Source: Juglans regia (Eukaryota; Streptophyta; Magnoliopsida; Fagales; Juglandaceae). From it: a DNA stretch of 64,000 nucleotides. Shown here in pieces: positions 1-11,900 of this stretch. The translations under genes were made by a program, and so were the position numbers. Below the pieces are notes generated by a model, which saw only the letters and a list, made by a program, of their open reading frames with translations, made no database searches and was not told the origin of the DNA. The stretch is from NCBI RefSeq assembly GCF_001411555.2, contig NC_049901.1, forward strand, positions 36,590,838 through 36,654,837. Reading direction: 5' to 3'. Positions within the stretch are counted from its first letter, which is position 1. Each line of letters starts with the position of its first letter.

Positions 1-500
1 CAAGGTACCTCAATAGTATTAAATAAACATAGAACATATTGGATAAAATTTATAAACCAAAACATGTTAAACACACCACCATTGCATACTTGAAGCACAA
101 ACATAAACATAAAACATATTGGATAAATTTATGAACCAAAACATATTAAACACAATACCATTTCATACTTGAAGCAAGAAAATAAATATAGAACAGATTG
201 GATAAGAGTTATCAACCAAAACATGTTCAAGAACCGCATAGGATAATTTATCACCACTATCACATGCACCAATTTTTCTCATATTTGAAGAGACAACATA
301 AGCACAGGACGTATTGGATAAACACAGAACAAAACATAAATACATCAACACATAACAGAACAATTTATAAACACATCAACACATAACAGAACATAAACAC
401 ATAAACACATAACATCATTTCATAAATACATAAACACAAAACATAAAATTTTATAAACACACAAATACAGAACAAAACAATTTATAAACAGATAAACATG
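1..500. repeat. Minisatellite of about 80 bp, then short tandem repeats
   Basis: The motif GAACATATTGGATA recurs, with changes, at about 32, 112, 191 and 308, so the first three units are spaced 79-80 bp and the last is longer. Each unit also carries AACCAAAACATGTT and a CATACTTGAAG block. From about 345 to 500 the array breaks down into short units built from ATAAACACAT and AACAGAAC. The reading frames across it are low-complexity and overlap on both strands, so I call no gene. The array may continue beyond the window edge. Confidence 0.6.
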
Positions 501-1560
501 TTAAAGAAAGCGTGTTTACAAATTGCTTCAGTAGACATAAAGGATCAGGACCAAATCAAGGAAGAATAAGTAAAACTCACTGTGTTGTGGACTGCAAGTT
601 TTGCTTCAACTTTCAAGCACAAATATGTAACTTGTAACTTCTTTTTTCAAAAGGTTTTTCCCTCAAAATTTTCAGTATAATAGATATAAAGCTCTAAACA
701 GATAGTATAGTGCAATGTGCAATGTGCAAACATCAGCAAGATCAAGATAGATTTGAGTGATAGACAAAAACCTGACTCAATCACAGACTCACAGTCTCAG
801 ACTCTCACAGAAACATTCAAGCATGCATATATCATATATGTCGTGATTAAACATGTATGGGCCTAAGGTAGAACAATGTCACACTGTCACATCGTTTCGG
901 CGTACTAGGGTTTACAAATTACAAATACAAACATGAATCACATGATTAGATCTACAATACTAGAATTTAAAAATAGTTAGGAGAGAACCAAATGTTAAAA
1001 AATACTCTAATAAAAATATAAGTGCTTCCAAACTTCCAAAAGAGATCAGGAGTTTCAGGAACAAATCTCCCAACTTCCCAACAAAATGGTTAGAAACAGG
1101 AAAATAAACCCAACAAATTGACTGATGGACGAACCAAACATAGAATCAAAGAAGCATGAACCACGAAATCAGTGATTCACTTGGTTGGGAGTCATAAATG
1201 CTAGCATTTAATGACCCATTTGTCGAGGCCTGATTGCCATCTCTGAGATTGAGATTACAGTAATAGCTCCCCTCAAATACGGCTGACGCCTCCATCTGCG
1301 AGGGTTTCGAGCAGTCGTAGACAGCTGCAAGGCTTCAAGAATCAAGAATCAAGCCTTGATTCAAGGCTTCATTCCATGGAAATCACAAGGTAAGCAACGA
1401 AGTGTAGGACTAAGGAGGCTAGGGTTTCACAAATCGTGAATCGCGATGAGTCTGAGAGGAAGTGAGAGTTGTGTGTGAAATAGAGAAAGTGAAACTGGCG
1501 AAACAGCAGATGCATGAAAGGAGAAAGGTGAAAGGTGAAAGGTTATATTTTATCAAACAT
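501..1560. other. No supported gene; moderately complex sequence
   Basis: No long reading frame is present. The minus strand has a 49-codon frame from the ATG at 1295 down to a stop at 1146, preceded (on that strand) by sequence that looks like a plant 5' leader with AAACCCTAG motifs. This could be the first exon of a gene or gene fragment, but nothing confirms it. A near-palindrome with 9-bp arms built on AAGCCTTGA lies around 1350-1370. Confidence 0.3.
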
Positions 1561-2501
1561 TATAATTTATTACTCATAATATAATATTATAGTTCTATTA
1601 TATACTAATACTATAATACTAATACGATAAGGAGATAGTGTAATTTGTAAATTTATAATGTTATATATTATGTAAGACTATACTACTAATAAATTAATAA
1701 TACTATATATTTATTAATACACCACTAATACTGATACATCACCATATGTATATACTAATACTAATATGATATGTTAATATTATACATCATCATACATAGT
1801 AACATATACTAATATCTTATACTAATACACCACCATATTTCTTTCATATATTAATATTAGTATATTAGCATGCCAGTATATCATACACATAACACTACTA
1901 TACATTAGTAATAGTATATGAATGTATTATCTTTCTAACACCGCCGGTCCACCATCTTTCTAACACCACTAATATATTAACATACATATACTATTACTAA
2001 TATCAATATACCATCTTTCTAACATACATATACTAATATGAATATATATATATATATATATATAATATGGACCATATGGTATAATTTGTAAATTTATAAT
2101 GTTATATATTTATTGGACTCATGTATTCATCATAACTTCTAGTTATATAAAACTAGAAGTTAATATTATTTATTTATATATAATATATGTAGTGGACTAT
2201 AAATCTATAGGACTAAGTCTATATACATATTTATGTATATTATAAATTATATATATCTAACTTTTGGCTATTATATATATATTGAATTATATATGTACAA
2301 ATATATACGAGTCGAGCTTCAAACGAGTTTGTTCACAAACATTAATTGAGTCAGTCGAGTTTTATACGAGTTTGTATCGTTTAATAATCAAGCCTAATTC
2401 TATGTTTATGAACGGCTCAATATTCGATCCAAGTCAATTTCGAGTTTAATTGAGTCGAATTTGAACTGCCTGTCAAGCAGCCTGTTTATTTTACAGCCCT
2501 A
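1561..2501. repeat. AT-rich repeat ending in a hAT-like terminus
   Basis: Positions 1561-2060 consist almost entirely of variations on ACTAATA/TATATACTAATA. From 2300 to 2500 there are repeated GAGTCGAG, ACGAGTTTG and GAGTTT motifs, a pattern typical of dispersed non-coding plant repeats. The stretch ends at 2492-2501 in TTACAGCCCTA, the shape of a hAT right terminus (inverse TAGGGCTGTAA). I could not find the matching left terminus or an 8-bp target duplication, so the class is a guess. Confidence 0.3.
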
Positions 2502-3366
2502 TTTCTCTCCCTCCATTTCATCTCTCCGATGCACACTCTCTTTATCACTCTAATAGCTCTTTCTCGGCCTCTTTCCTTATCACTACACTACTCGGCAGCT
2601 AGCATAGTAGCTTGGCTTCGCTACGTCACTGCAGCCATCTCTGCCACATGCTACCGCTGCTCAAGTCTTGCGCCACAGAGCTCCGACGCATCAAGCCCTC
2701 GTCCCCCAACCCTCTGTTATGCCCCTTGCTTTCTCACTCAACCACACCTCCACACCACGTCACCACAGCTCACGACGTCGAACGAAATTGCCAATGAGCC
2801 TCTCAATCTCCATTTCTTTGTCTCGTTCAACATCTCTCCGTCTCATTCTCTCTCTCTCTCTCTCACCTTTCTCCGTACTTTGCAGCTGTTGTCTACCATC
2901 GCCGCCCAAGCCCTACTCTACGAGCATGCCTTTCCCATCTTCGCCACTAGTACGCCTTTGTGTTTCTCTCTCTTCTTTGTGCACGAAGTTGCAACCAGCG
3001 GCTCCACACCAACACCATCCTCTATTCCATGACCATTGTTTCCATTCCCTCAATCTTTACCCTCCAATCACCACCTTTCACACCTTGCACTCCATCTAGC
3101 CAGAACACATTGTCATTGTTAGTGTGTCATACCCCCAACGGTAGTAAGTCTCCATCCACTTCTCTGTTCATCTCTCAGTCTACTCTCTTCGTCTGTATCT
3201 CTCTCTCTGTCTCTCTCTAACCCTCTATTTTCCCCTCTGCTAAAATCACCGTCGTGACTAATGGAGGCAGCTACACCAAGTCTAGTAGTGCCGCCTCACT
3301 CTAATGAACATCCTTCGCACAGGCATTCACCCCACAAATCCGACCTAATAGCATTCCAAGTTGGGT
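2502..3366 (+). other. CT-rich sequence resembling the 5' end of a plant gene
   Basis: The plus strand is rich in C and T with CTCTCT runs, as in plant 5' leaders. It leads to an ATG at 3261 that opens 35 codons (starting MEAATPS) and runs into GTAAGAT, a good splice-donor sequence, at about 3366. No following exon is recognisable. The longer frames here (for example 2529-3032, 167 codons, rich in S and L) follow from the CT bias and overlap one another in two frames, so I do not call them genes. It could be a captured or decayed promoter and first exon. Confidence 0.2.
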
Positions 3367-5040
3367 AAGATATTCATTTGCTCTACCCGTGTAGTATACA
3401 TCTATTTATGTGACTCAATTAGTCGATACGGCCTACTTGAAATTGGGACTGTATATGATTCTAGGTTTGATTTAGGTTTTGGTGATAAATGCTAGGCTTG
3501 AAAATCTGTGGTTGACTAATTTGGGAAGTTTGTTAATGGAAAACTGTGAACATGGAGTGTATTGGGCATGGCTTTATAGTCAATTAGAGATTTTGAAGGC
3601 GCAAGGTTTTCTTTGTTACACGTAAGATAAGGTTGGTTTTTGCGTAGTTGAACTAATCTAAATATTTTTTAAAATTAGAGGTTTGGATTTGTACAATTGT
3701 TAGTACATTACCTTTAGGTAAGTGAAAGTACTCGAAAGAGAGAGAATTGGAACCATGGGGTTATTGTCCGTTATTGTCAGTTATTGTCATGGAGTCATTA
3801 GTATGTTTTGTCTTATTATTGAGGGGATAGTTGAATTCTATTAATTAACTTATAGATAGAGTTAATTATGTTTAGGTGTTGATTGATGTTCGCTTGGCGT
3901 TGTGAGGAAATTCAAAGTTGTTAAAGAGTTCGAGTAAGTGGTGTTTCTATACAAGATTTTGCTAAAAACTAAGGTTCATTTTGTGAAAAATTTGCATATT
4001 TTTATATAAAAACAACCTCAGTCATTTTCTACACTATTCTTTGTATTTGAATAAGAAAATAAAATATTTCTATCATAACTAGTATAGACATGAGTAAATT
4101 TTTTGTACTCTATTCTAAACTGTATAAAGAGTGAATATGAAGTATGAGGTTTTTATATGATTATATGAGATTTATCTGCTCAGTATTATGTTCTGATATG
4201 TTATTGCATCTAAAAATCCTCAGGTATGAAATTATGTTTCTGCTTTTATTCTAATCTTATTATGGGTGTAGAATTACGGCCTCTGTTATTATGTTAGTAC
4301 CAATATTCTTATTTTTTATGCACCCACTTTGGATACAAAGTGGCTTACAATGTGGGTCTTTTTAGTGTGCACACGCCGAGTTTAAAAGGGGGAGGTTTCG
4401 CTTTAGTTGTTGCCTATTGGCTGTCAGGGTTTTCATAATGCTGCCACAGGAGTAAGCATGGCCTCTATTTTGTTATGATGTTGTTCAGTTATACTTTTGT
4501 CAAAGGCTTTTTATCTATATTATTATTGTAAATAAATGTTTATGAAATATCGCTATATTATTTTTTTTATTTTGTTCCACGTTCTATAATTGGTTCATAT
4601 ATACACACTAGTATAGATTCATTGCTTATAAGTGGGTGGATTCACCCACTTATCTCCACCACTTTTTTAGATGATTTTGATGGTCATGACAGTCAGAATA
4701 GATGACACGTAACATGATTATAAGAGAAATATGTGATAAGTGTTTGGTGGCCTAAGCAGATTAATATGAGTTAAGAGAAGTTTTACCAATGTTTATTTAT
4801 TTTATTTGGAAGAATTTCTGAGATATTTAATTGTAGAAGATTTTTAAATCTAAATTTTTTATAAATTTCAAGTTAAAAGAGTTCGGCCTGAGGAAGGGGC
4901 ATGATATTAAAATTTAAAGGGAAAATCTTAAAATCGAATGAGGTGAGAAATTCAGTTTTACACCCATCAATGAGAAGGAGACACGTGTGTGTTCTAATAT
5001 TCCTACTTTAGATCTAAATAGAGTGGATAAAACTCATTTC
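3367..5040. other. Non-coding; no gene seen
   Basis: This stretch is AT-rich with stops in all frames. A hairpin with 9-bp arms (AAGTGGGTG at 4630-4638, CACCCACTT at 4643-4651) is the only clear structure. Around 4330-4460 the base composition is more gene-like (a GTGGGTC...GCCGAGTTTAAAAGGGGG patch), but no frame is open. Confidence 0.4.
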
Positions 5041-5498
5041 TAAGAGCACTCTCATTGGAATAGCTAAATTAAAGTACATTTTTTATGAATGTAAGATGAA
5101 TTTTGCTTTTAACTATTCCATTTATATAAGTCTCCACATTGGAATAGCCATTTTTTCATTATATGATAATAAAATAATATCAGATGAATTTAACTTTGAC
5201 TATTCACATCAAATCTCCACATTGAATTATCCATTTATTCATGAGTAATTAATAATTTCAAAAATATTTTAATTATTTTAATTATGAAAATATTTTATTT
5301 TATCATATTTTACTATTCATAATATTATATATTAATCATATTCTAATTAAATTTAAATTTTAAAAAAATTATATTTTTTCAATTGTCATTTAATGCTATA
5401 ACCACAAATGTCTAATTAAACTTATCTAAAATTCTATATAAATGTCTTAATTTACAAACCAATCCAATATTTCCCATCTAACTATATTCTTTTTTTTT

Positions 5499-5740
5499 AC
5501 CAAATTTTCTTCCACCATATAGTTTTTTTACCAATTTTTCTTCTATCTAATAATCATGTGTACTAAATTTTTCATCCAACCATCTTCTTTTACCAAACTT
5601 TCTTCTATCAAACAACCATATCTACTCTATTTTCCATTCAACAATATTTTTTTGCCAAACTTTCTTCTATTCAACAACTATATGTACTTTATTTGAAATC
5701 CAACTATCTTCCCTCGCCAAACAAGCAAGTTTACCAATTA
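5499..5740. repeat. 62-bp tandem repeat inside the Harbinger-like element
   Basis: An ACCAAACTTTCTTCTAT-like core begins at 5530, 5592, 5654 and 5716, exactly 62 bp apart, with a half-spaced related start at 5499. The units are AT-rich and diverged, and the last one is partial. No coding potential. Confidence 0.65.
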
Positions 5741-5865
5741 AACAATCTGAAGAACCAAACAAGCAACTAAATTTCTTTGGTGTGCTGTTTCTTAAGAGAA
5801 GGTTTCATGTCGTCCAGTTGGTTTGGTATCCCGTTGTTTCTGTCAAATTCAATTTATTATATGAA

Positions 5866-5978
5866 CCAACGATATGTCCCTGTTTCAGCAGTCATCATCT
5901 CTATTAATGACTCTTCTCTAGCTAAACCAAAATCTGCAAGTTTAACTGTTTTATGGTCGGCAGTCAACATCAAGTTTT
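5866..5978 (-). pseudogene. Captured exon of a Raf-like (STY/HT1 type) protein kinase, part 1
   Basis: Read on the minus strand, this exon-sized piece encodes the end of the kinase catalytic loop ([13 protein letters not shown]), the magnesium-binding DFG motif within [10 protein letters not shown], and the activation segment ending GTYRW. Plant Raf-like MAPKKK kinases (for example the STY group) have closely similar sequence here. It is preceded on the minus strand by a pyrimidine-rich tract and AG, a 3' splice site, so genomic DNA with intron was captured rather than cDNA. After the W, the invariant MAPE is lost and a stop follows. It cannot make a kinase. Confidence 0.75.
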
Positions 5979-6174
5979 CTATGAAAGGGAAAGGAAATGA
6001 AGTCATCAGAATTTTGCTTAATCCTAGATTCATCAGGGCTTTGCTGCCTATTTCTATGAATAAAATTTCTTGATTACCTATATATATATATAAAAAAAAA
6101 AAAGATTCATCAGGAAGCAGATACACTTGAGGTGTTTTAAATTACTAATGATTCACCTTACGATTTGGTTACAG

Positions 6175-6280
6175 CTTTACAGCACAGTCACGCTAAGGCA
6201 CGGAGATAAGAAGCATTACAATCGCAAGGTGGATGTACACAGAGATGTAATCGTGCTGTGGGAGCTCATAAACAGAGATG
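6175..6280 (+). pseudogene. Captured exon of the same kinase type, part 2, opposite orientation
   Basis: The plus strand reads LYSTVTLRHGDKKHYN followed by RKVDV and VLWELI, matching the kinase region immediately downstream of the APE motif in Raf-like plant kinases. A 3' splice site (TTACAG) precedes it. The usual YSFG between VDV and IVLWEL is replaced by HRDV. The motif ACAGAGATGTAATC inside it is repeated downstream (about 6272 and 6329), which suggests patchwork copying during capture. Its orientation is opposite to the neighbouring exon at 5866-5978, although the two would be consecutive exons in a normal gene. Confidence 0.7.
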
Positions 6281-6966
6281 TAATCCTCAACCCGTAAATT
6301 TACATGCAACCCGTAAATTTACACAAACAGATTTGTAATCCTCAAGATACACAAACAGATAAATCCATCCACAGTCAAAGATTAGGGTTTCGAGAGGAGG
6401 AATGCGAGGGACGGCAAGGTGCGGAATAAAGTTAGGGATCATCTTCATTATCGAATTTTATACATGAAAAGAGATTATCTTACCTTCGGAGAAGCAGATC
6501 GGCGAGAGAAATTTGGGGTTTTTAGTCGTTTCCGTCGAGAGCAGGAGTGCGGTGGCGCGGTGGTGCTGTGCCGTTGTTGCCGACGAGACGTGGGGTGGTG
6601 GTGCAGTTGTGGTGCGGTGGTGGGTCTCTATGGTCGACTCGGGGTCTTGGTGCGAGAAGCTTCTGGATTTTGCGAGCGAAAGGAGAAAGCCATGGGTTTT
6701 GCGAGGGAAAGGAGAAAACTCGGGAAGAGACCGTAGATGCAGACGTCTGGAGAGAGAAATAAATAATATAAAAGTGATTTGATGAATGAATAGTGTGTTC
6801 CAAATTTAGAAATTAATTTAGACTTTACTGTAGCTATATGGAATATAGCTAATTCAATGTGAGGGATTTTATCATCTATTAGCTAAATTCTCATTGGATT
6901 TAGCTTTTAGCTAATCCAATGAGAATGCTCTAACTCGTTACTTTCCCACCGGCCACTCACAAAAGC

Positions 6967-6988
6967 TCTCTCCCCTTCTCTCTCTCTC

Positions 6989-7019
<31 letters not shown>

Positions 7020-7021
7020 CG
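6967..7021. repeat. CT dinucleotide microsatellite
   Basis: The plus strand is an almost pure CT run with a single CCC interruption. It lies just outside the right end of the Harbinger-like element. Confidence 0.85.
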
Positions 7022-7740
7022 AGCCTCAAGACCCCGACGGTCTCTCAAGCCGATTGCAAGATTTAAGAAACTACTGGGAAAGTTCGACACATACAAATTC
7101 AATTATGACTTTGAGTGGATAATTGCATCTTCAATAACAAAGATGAGGATCCCATTAGGTGAAACATCTTCAAAACCACCAACTACATGCACCTGCATAA
7201 TGTAATCATACATGGTTTTCAATCCTAATAGGCGAAACACTGAAAGAATCATTTAGAAATAAAATTTTAAGGAAATAGAGAATAATACATCCAAATTCAG
7301 CACCCAAATTATGATCAACAACATGCAATAACATCTGGCAAAGGCTCATATCTACAATATCCGGAGAATCCATATGAGCAATTGAAGTAGCTTCTGCATA
7401 CAAGAAAAAAAAAAAAAAAAAAAAAAAGAAAGAAAGACAGCATACCAAACTTATTAATAATATTAAAAAATAATATTATATTTAATTATATTTAATTTTT
7501 AACTTTCATCTCGTCTCAACTCATTATTCAAACTTAATCTAAGTGAGTTTAATCGACTGTATATAAGTCTACCGTAAGTATATTAGAGTGTTGATGTGTC
7601 ACCCTCTCATTAAAGGGTGTAAAACTCAATGCATCCAGCTCTTAGCGTCTCCAAAATTTAAAATTCCTACTATTCTGTCTAAGTTTCCACAAATTAAATA
7701 CCTAACTTAGCGTGCAAAATCTCTTTTTGGTAATCTTTGA
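7022..7740. other. Non-coding; no gene seen
   Basis: A poly-A run of about 22 bases lies at 7404-7426. The minus-strand frame that crosses it (7206-7448) begins with a run of phenylalanines coded by that homopolymer and has no other support. Confidence 0.4.
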
Positions 7741-7876
7741 GGTCTTGTTTAGTTACACAAATTATCTTATTTTATTTTATTATTATAAATTTTTATATAA
7801 AATATAATAAATAATTTAATTTTTTTAAAATTTAAAATAAAAAATAATATTTTATTTATTTTATTTAACCAAACGA
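7741..7876. repeat. Tourist-like MITE copy
   Basis: The left end GTCTTGTTTAGTTACAC and the reverse complement of the right end (CTCGTTTGGTTAAA) form imperfect terminal inverted repeats around an AT-rich core. The same core (ATAATAAATAATTTAA, then AAATAATATT) recurs in the copies at 29509-29709 and 46289-46478 and, inverted, at 27481-27688. Confidence 0.5.
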
Positions 7877-8149
7877 GAGACGTAAGTCTGTGACATCCGA
7901 AAATATTGTGGATCCTCCAACGTGTCTAATGACTAATGTACACCAAATAAATCATATACAAGCGTTTGCCGTTGAGCTCAATTTCTTTTTCTTTTTCTTT
8001 TAAAAAAACTTATTTTTGAACAAAAAAGGATCGAATGGAGACAAAAACAAAAAGGAAGTTTGACATTCCGGTTCTTTATTTCAAAAAGACGGACCAAGTT
8101 GTTCACGTACGTGTTGAAGTTAATTAGATGATTCAATTTAAAACAAATT

Positions 8150-8690
8150 TTAGATATAATTACTGATTTGAAAAATCGATATTACACCGCTTATACTTTT
8201 AAATTGTACTTTTAATTTTATCGATTTCATTTTAATTTTTCTAATATATTATATATAATATATATATTATAATCTATAATAATATAGTGATAATATATAT
8301 TATAATTGTATTATAGATTATAATAATATATTGTATTAGTATAAATATTAATACTATAGACTATAGTGATAATATATAGTTATTTAAATAAAATTTTAAA
8401 TTCTAATATTATTTTAATTAATAATTTAACATATAATACAATATTATTTTATATATAATTATATATATTAGATATAAAAATTCATATAAAAAATATTTTA
8501 TATAATATAAAATATTTAAAATATATATTTATATGAACCATCCTGTCCGATTAAGTCCGATATTGAAAAAACAAAAATCAAAATTGAACCGATTTCGATC
8601 ATTTAAAAAAAAAAATTGGTACGGATCGAAACAATTTAAAACCGGATCAATCTCACCGGTTCGGTTCGATCTTATTTACAGGTTACTCCG
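8150..8690. repeat. Decayed hAT-type repeat upstream of the TNL
   Basis: AT-only palindromic DNA (8250-8520) is followed by the CCGGTTCGGTTCG type of sequence seen near the ends of the better-preserved hAT copies at 26243-27018 and 35760-41511. The right end degrades to TTATTTACAG at about 8683 and the left end is not recognisable. It stops less than 200 bp before the predicted TNL TATA box, so it may have contributed sequence to the promoter region. Confidence 0.35.
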
Positions 8691-8837
8691 GTTTTTGTTT
8701 TTTCACTACAAATCGGCTTTCGATGTTTGACTTCCACAATGTAAAATCCATTTTCAATGTTCCATTGATCTTTTCCACTACCAGAGAATCAAGGACCAAG
8801 TTGACAACTTCTTCACGCGTTGAACAGCGATGAAATT

Positions 8838-8843
8838 TATATA
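8838..8843 (+). promoter_or_regulatory. Candidate TATA box of the TNL gene
   Basis: TATATA sits about 125 bp before the chosen start codon in otherwise mixed sequence. It would give a 5' leader of roughly 100 bp. Position and context only. Confidence 0.4.
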
Positions 8844-8966
8844 TTTTAATGCTTTTATGATCGGCACAATCCATGTGTTTGGAAGTAGACCCTAGCTGCA
8901 TTGTGAACTCCTACTTCTCCTTCGCCATTTCCAACTTCACACCGACTCTCGATCTCTGCTTAGGCC

Positions 8967-11900
8967 ATGGCCTCCTCTTCCTCTCGTCACAATTGGAACT
9001 TCGACGTCTTCTTGAGTTTCAGAGGCGCCGACACGCGCAAGAACTTCACCGACCACCTGTACTTCGCTTTACGAGATGCCGGAATCAATACCTTCAAAGA
9101 CGACAACGAGCTCCGACGAGGTGAAGATCTAACGTCCGAATTGTTGCAGGCAATCCAAGGGTCCAGAATCTCTGTCGTTGTCTTCTCTAGGACCTATGCT
9201 GCATCCCGGTGGTGTCTGGAGGAACTCGTGAAGATCATGGAATGCCGAAGAACGGTGAGGCAGCTGGTTCTTCCAATATTCTACGATGTCGATGCGTCGG
9301 ATGTACGCCACCAGACGGGAAGTTTTGCAGAAGCATTTGCGAAACATGAAAAGCGTTACCTGTCGGACATAGACAAGGTGCTCAAGTGGAGAAAAGCTCT
9401 GATTGAAGCTGCCAATTTGTCCGGATGGGATCTAAGAAACACTGCAGACGGGTAACCTTACCTATGCGCAATCAATATTTCACATCTTCAAAATTTTATT
9501 CTCATTCTGTTCCTTTTTTTTTGTCTGCTGTTGACTTTAAAATTGATGAACAATAAGAGAAAAGATAGTTATGGGATTTATAATTTACTCTTTTAAAAGA
9601 AAGGGAATTGTTGGTACAAATTGGATTATTATCTTTCAATAATAATAACTAATCCTTAGACAACTTAGAAAAGAGAGAATTGGAAAATATACTGATAAGA
9701 GGGAAGGGTAAACAGAGGAAGTAAAAGCTTAATTACAATGTCTTTGAACTTTGAAGAAGGAAGAGATGTGAGAGAGGTTAACAAAATTTATACAGGAAAA
9801 AAACATGAATGGAGGGAGAAATCGAACAGATTATTAGCATTGGTTTAGTGGTTATTAATTAAACGCAAGAGTGAAAGATTGCTTTAAAATTCCATGCTTC
9901 AGGTTAGATGATCTATTTTACTGTAAAAAGAGTTTGTACAGAAACTAGTCAAATCACTTTGTAAATTTTACTTTTACGGGATCTATTTGTGACCGAAATA
10001 TTTCTCATGTAGATTTCCATTACATTCTTATTATGTTTGTCATTCTTAATATGTTTTTCGAAGTTTAATACATTAATATGATATGATTCAATGTCATATA
10101 TGTAGATCCATGTATTTGGTATTTTTTAAAAAATAAAAAAAGATGATATTTTGAAATGCATTTAGATTTGTGTTGTCTTTATTCTTCTTAATATTTGACG
10201 AGCATGGTGGATTTATGAATCTATATGATTCAAAGGATATTTTAAACAATATTATGCTCCCATTATATGTGTCATCCTCAAACATTTGTTGAAATGCTTA
10301 CTTGTATAACGCTAATTCAACTAACTTCTCAAAATTATTCCAGGCATGAAGCCAAGTTTATTAGGAAAATTGTTGCTGAAATTTCAAGGGAACTGAACAG
10401 CACATACTTATTTGTAGCACTCTACCCAGTTGGACTTGATTCTCGTGTGCAAGACGTAACTTCCTTGTTATGTGTTGGAGGTGATGATGTTCGCATGGTA
10501 GGAATTTGGGGAATGAGCGGAATGGGGAAAACAACCATTGCTAAAGCCATTTACAACAAATTTTATCATAGTTTTGAAGGCAAAAGTTTTCTTGCAAATG
10601 TTGGGGTAACTTCCGAGCAACCTGATGGTTTGGTTCGTGTACAAAATCAACTTCTTTCTGATATCTTGAAGGCAAGCAAGGTAAGGGTATGCAATGGTGA
10701 TGAAGGAATCACTGTTATACAAGAAAGACTTTGTGGTAGAAGGGTACTTGTCATAATTGATGGTGTGGATCAGTTGGAGCAACTGAATGCCCTAGCTAGA
10801 AGTCGCAATTGGTTTGGTTCTGGAAGTAGAATTATTATAACAACTAGAGATGAACATTTACTAAAGGGGATTGGAGTGGATGGTGTATATACAGCTAAAG
10901 AAATGAATGTCAGTGAATCTCTTGAGCTTTTCAGCTGGCATGCCTTTAGGAATAGTTATCCCACTGAAAATTTTATGGGCCTCTCAAGAAGTGTAGTTGC
11001 TTACTCTGGAGGATTGCCAATAGCTCTTGAGGTTTTGGGTTCTTTCCTATTCTCCAGGAGCATGCTTGAATGGGAAAGCGCATTGGAGAAACTGAAAAGG
11101 ATCCCTCATGATCAAATTCAAAAGAAGCTTAGAATAAGCTTTGATGCGCTGGGCGATAATACTGTGAAGGATATATTCCTTGATATATCTTGTTTTTTTA
11201 TTGGAATGGACAAAGAAAATGTTGTACAAATATTGGATGGATGTGGATTGTTTGCAAAGATTGGAATTAGTGTCCTCATTCAACGGTGTCTTCTTACAGT
11301 TGGTCAGAGAAACAAACTTTCGATGCATGATTTACTTCGAGACATGGGAAGAGAAATTGTTCGTGAAAAATGCCCCAACGAACCTGGGAGATGGAGTAGA
11401 TTATGGCTGCATGAGGAGGCATCTAATATATTGAGAAAGCATGAGGTAAGAACCCTCTCAATGTAAAAGAAATACAAATCATTCTATTTTACTATGTGTC
11501 AGGGGAGCAGATTCTTGAACGCTAATATCAAGCGCATATGCCTTCGAGTGCAATCCCCATGGATTCTTGTACCAAAATGGGAGATTTTTTTCTAACTTCA
11601 TCTATTGTTTTCTGCTTGGTTGCATGGCTACATTATGTTGAGCAAGGCCCAGGTAAATAAATAATATACAAAGAGTGCATTGCTAAGCTCAAATGTCAGT
11701 GAGGGATTAGAAAAGGGGACATTTTCCTTGCTTTAGTGGATTGTTGCAAACCCTAGGTCACTTTACCTCCTTTGTGGCACACATTGCAAGCATGTTTATT
11801 CTCAAGTTTATGTTTTGTTTTCCATGCCTCAATATATAACATCTCACCCACAAGATAACCACTTATGTGGTTTTATTTTTAACAGGGAACAGAAGCGGTC

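Larger units (their letters stand above)
5044..6930. mobile_element. PIF/Harbinger-like non-autonomous transposon with captured gene fragments
   Basis: The left end begins GAGCACTCTCATTGGAATAG and the reverse complement of the right end begins GAGCATTCTCATTGGATTAG, with two mismatches over about 25 bp of terminal inverted repeat. The element is flanked by TAA on both sides (5041-5043 and 6931-6933), the 3-bp target duplication expected of PIF/Harbinger elements. It encodes no transposase. Inside are AT-rich subterminal DNA, a 62-bp tandem repeat, two kinase exon fragments and a GC-rich block (6510-6760) with frames open on both strands but no recognised product. I infer a Pack-type element that depends on transposase made elsewhere. 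Confidence 0.7.

Noticed and set aside
2529..3032. 167-codon plus-strand frame
   Set aside because: It overlaps other open frames in the same CT-rich DNA, is dominated by S, L and T, and resembles no family.
6419..6803. Overlapping frames on both strands in the GC-rich part of the Harbinger-like element
   Set aside because: Three plus frames and one minus frame are open at once, which reflects composition; none has a known domain.
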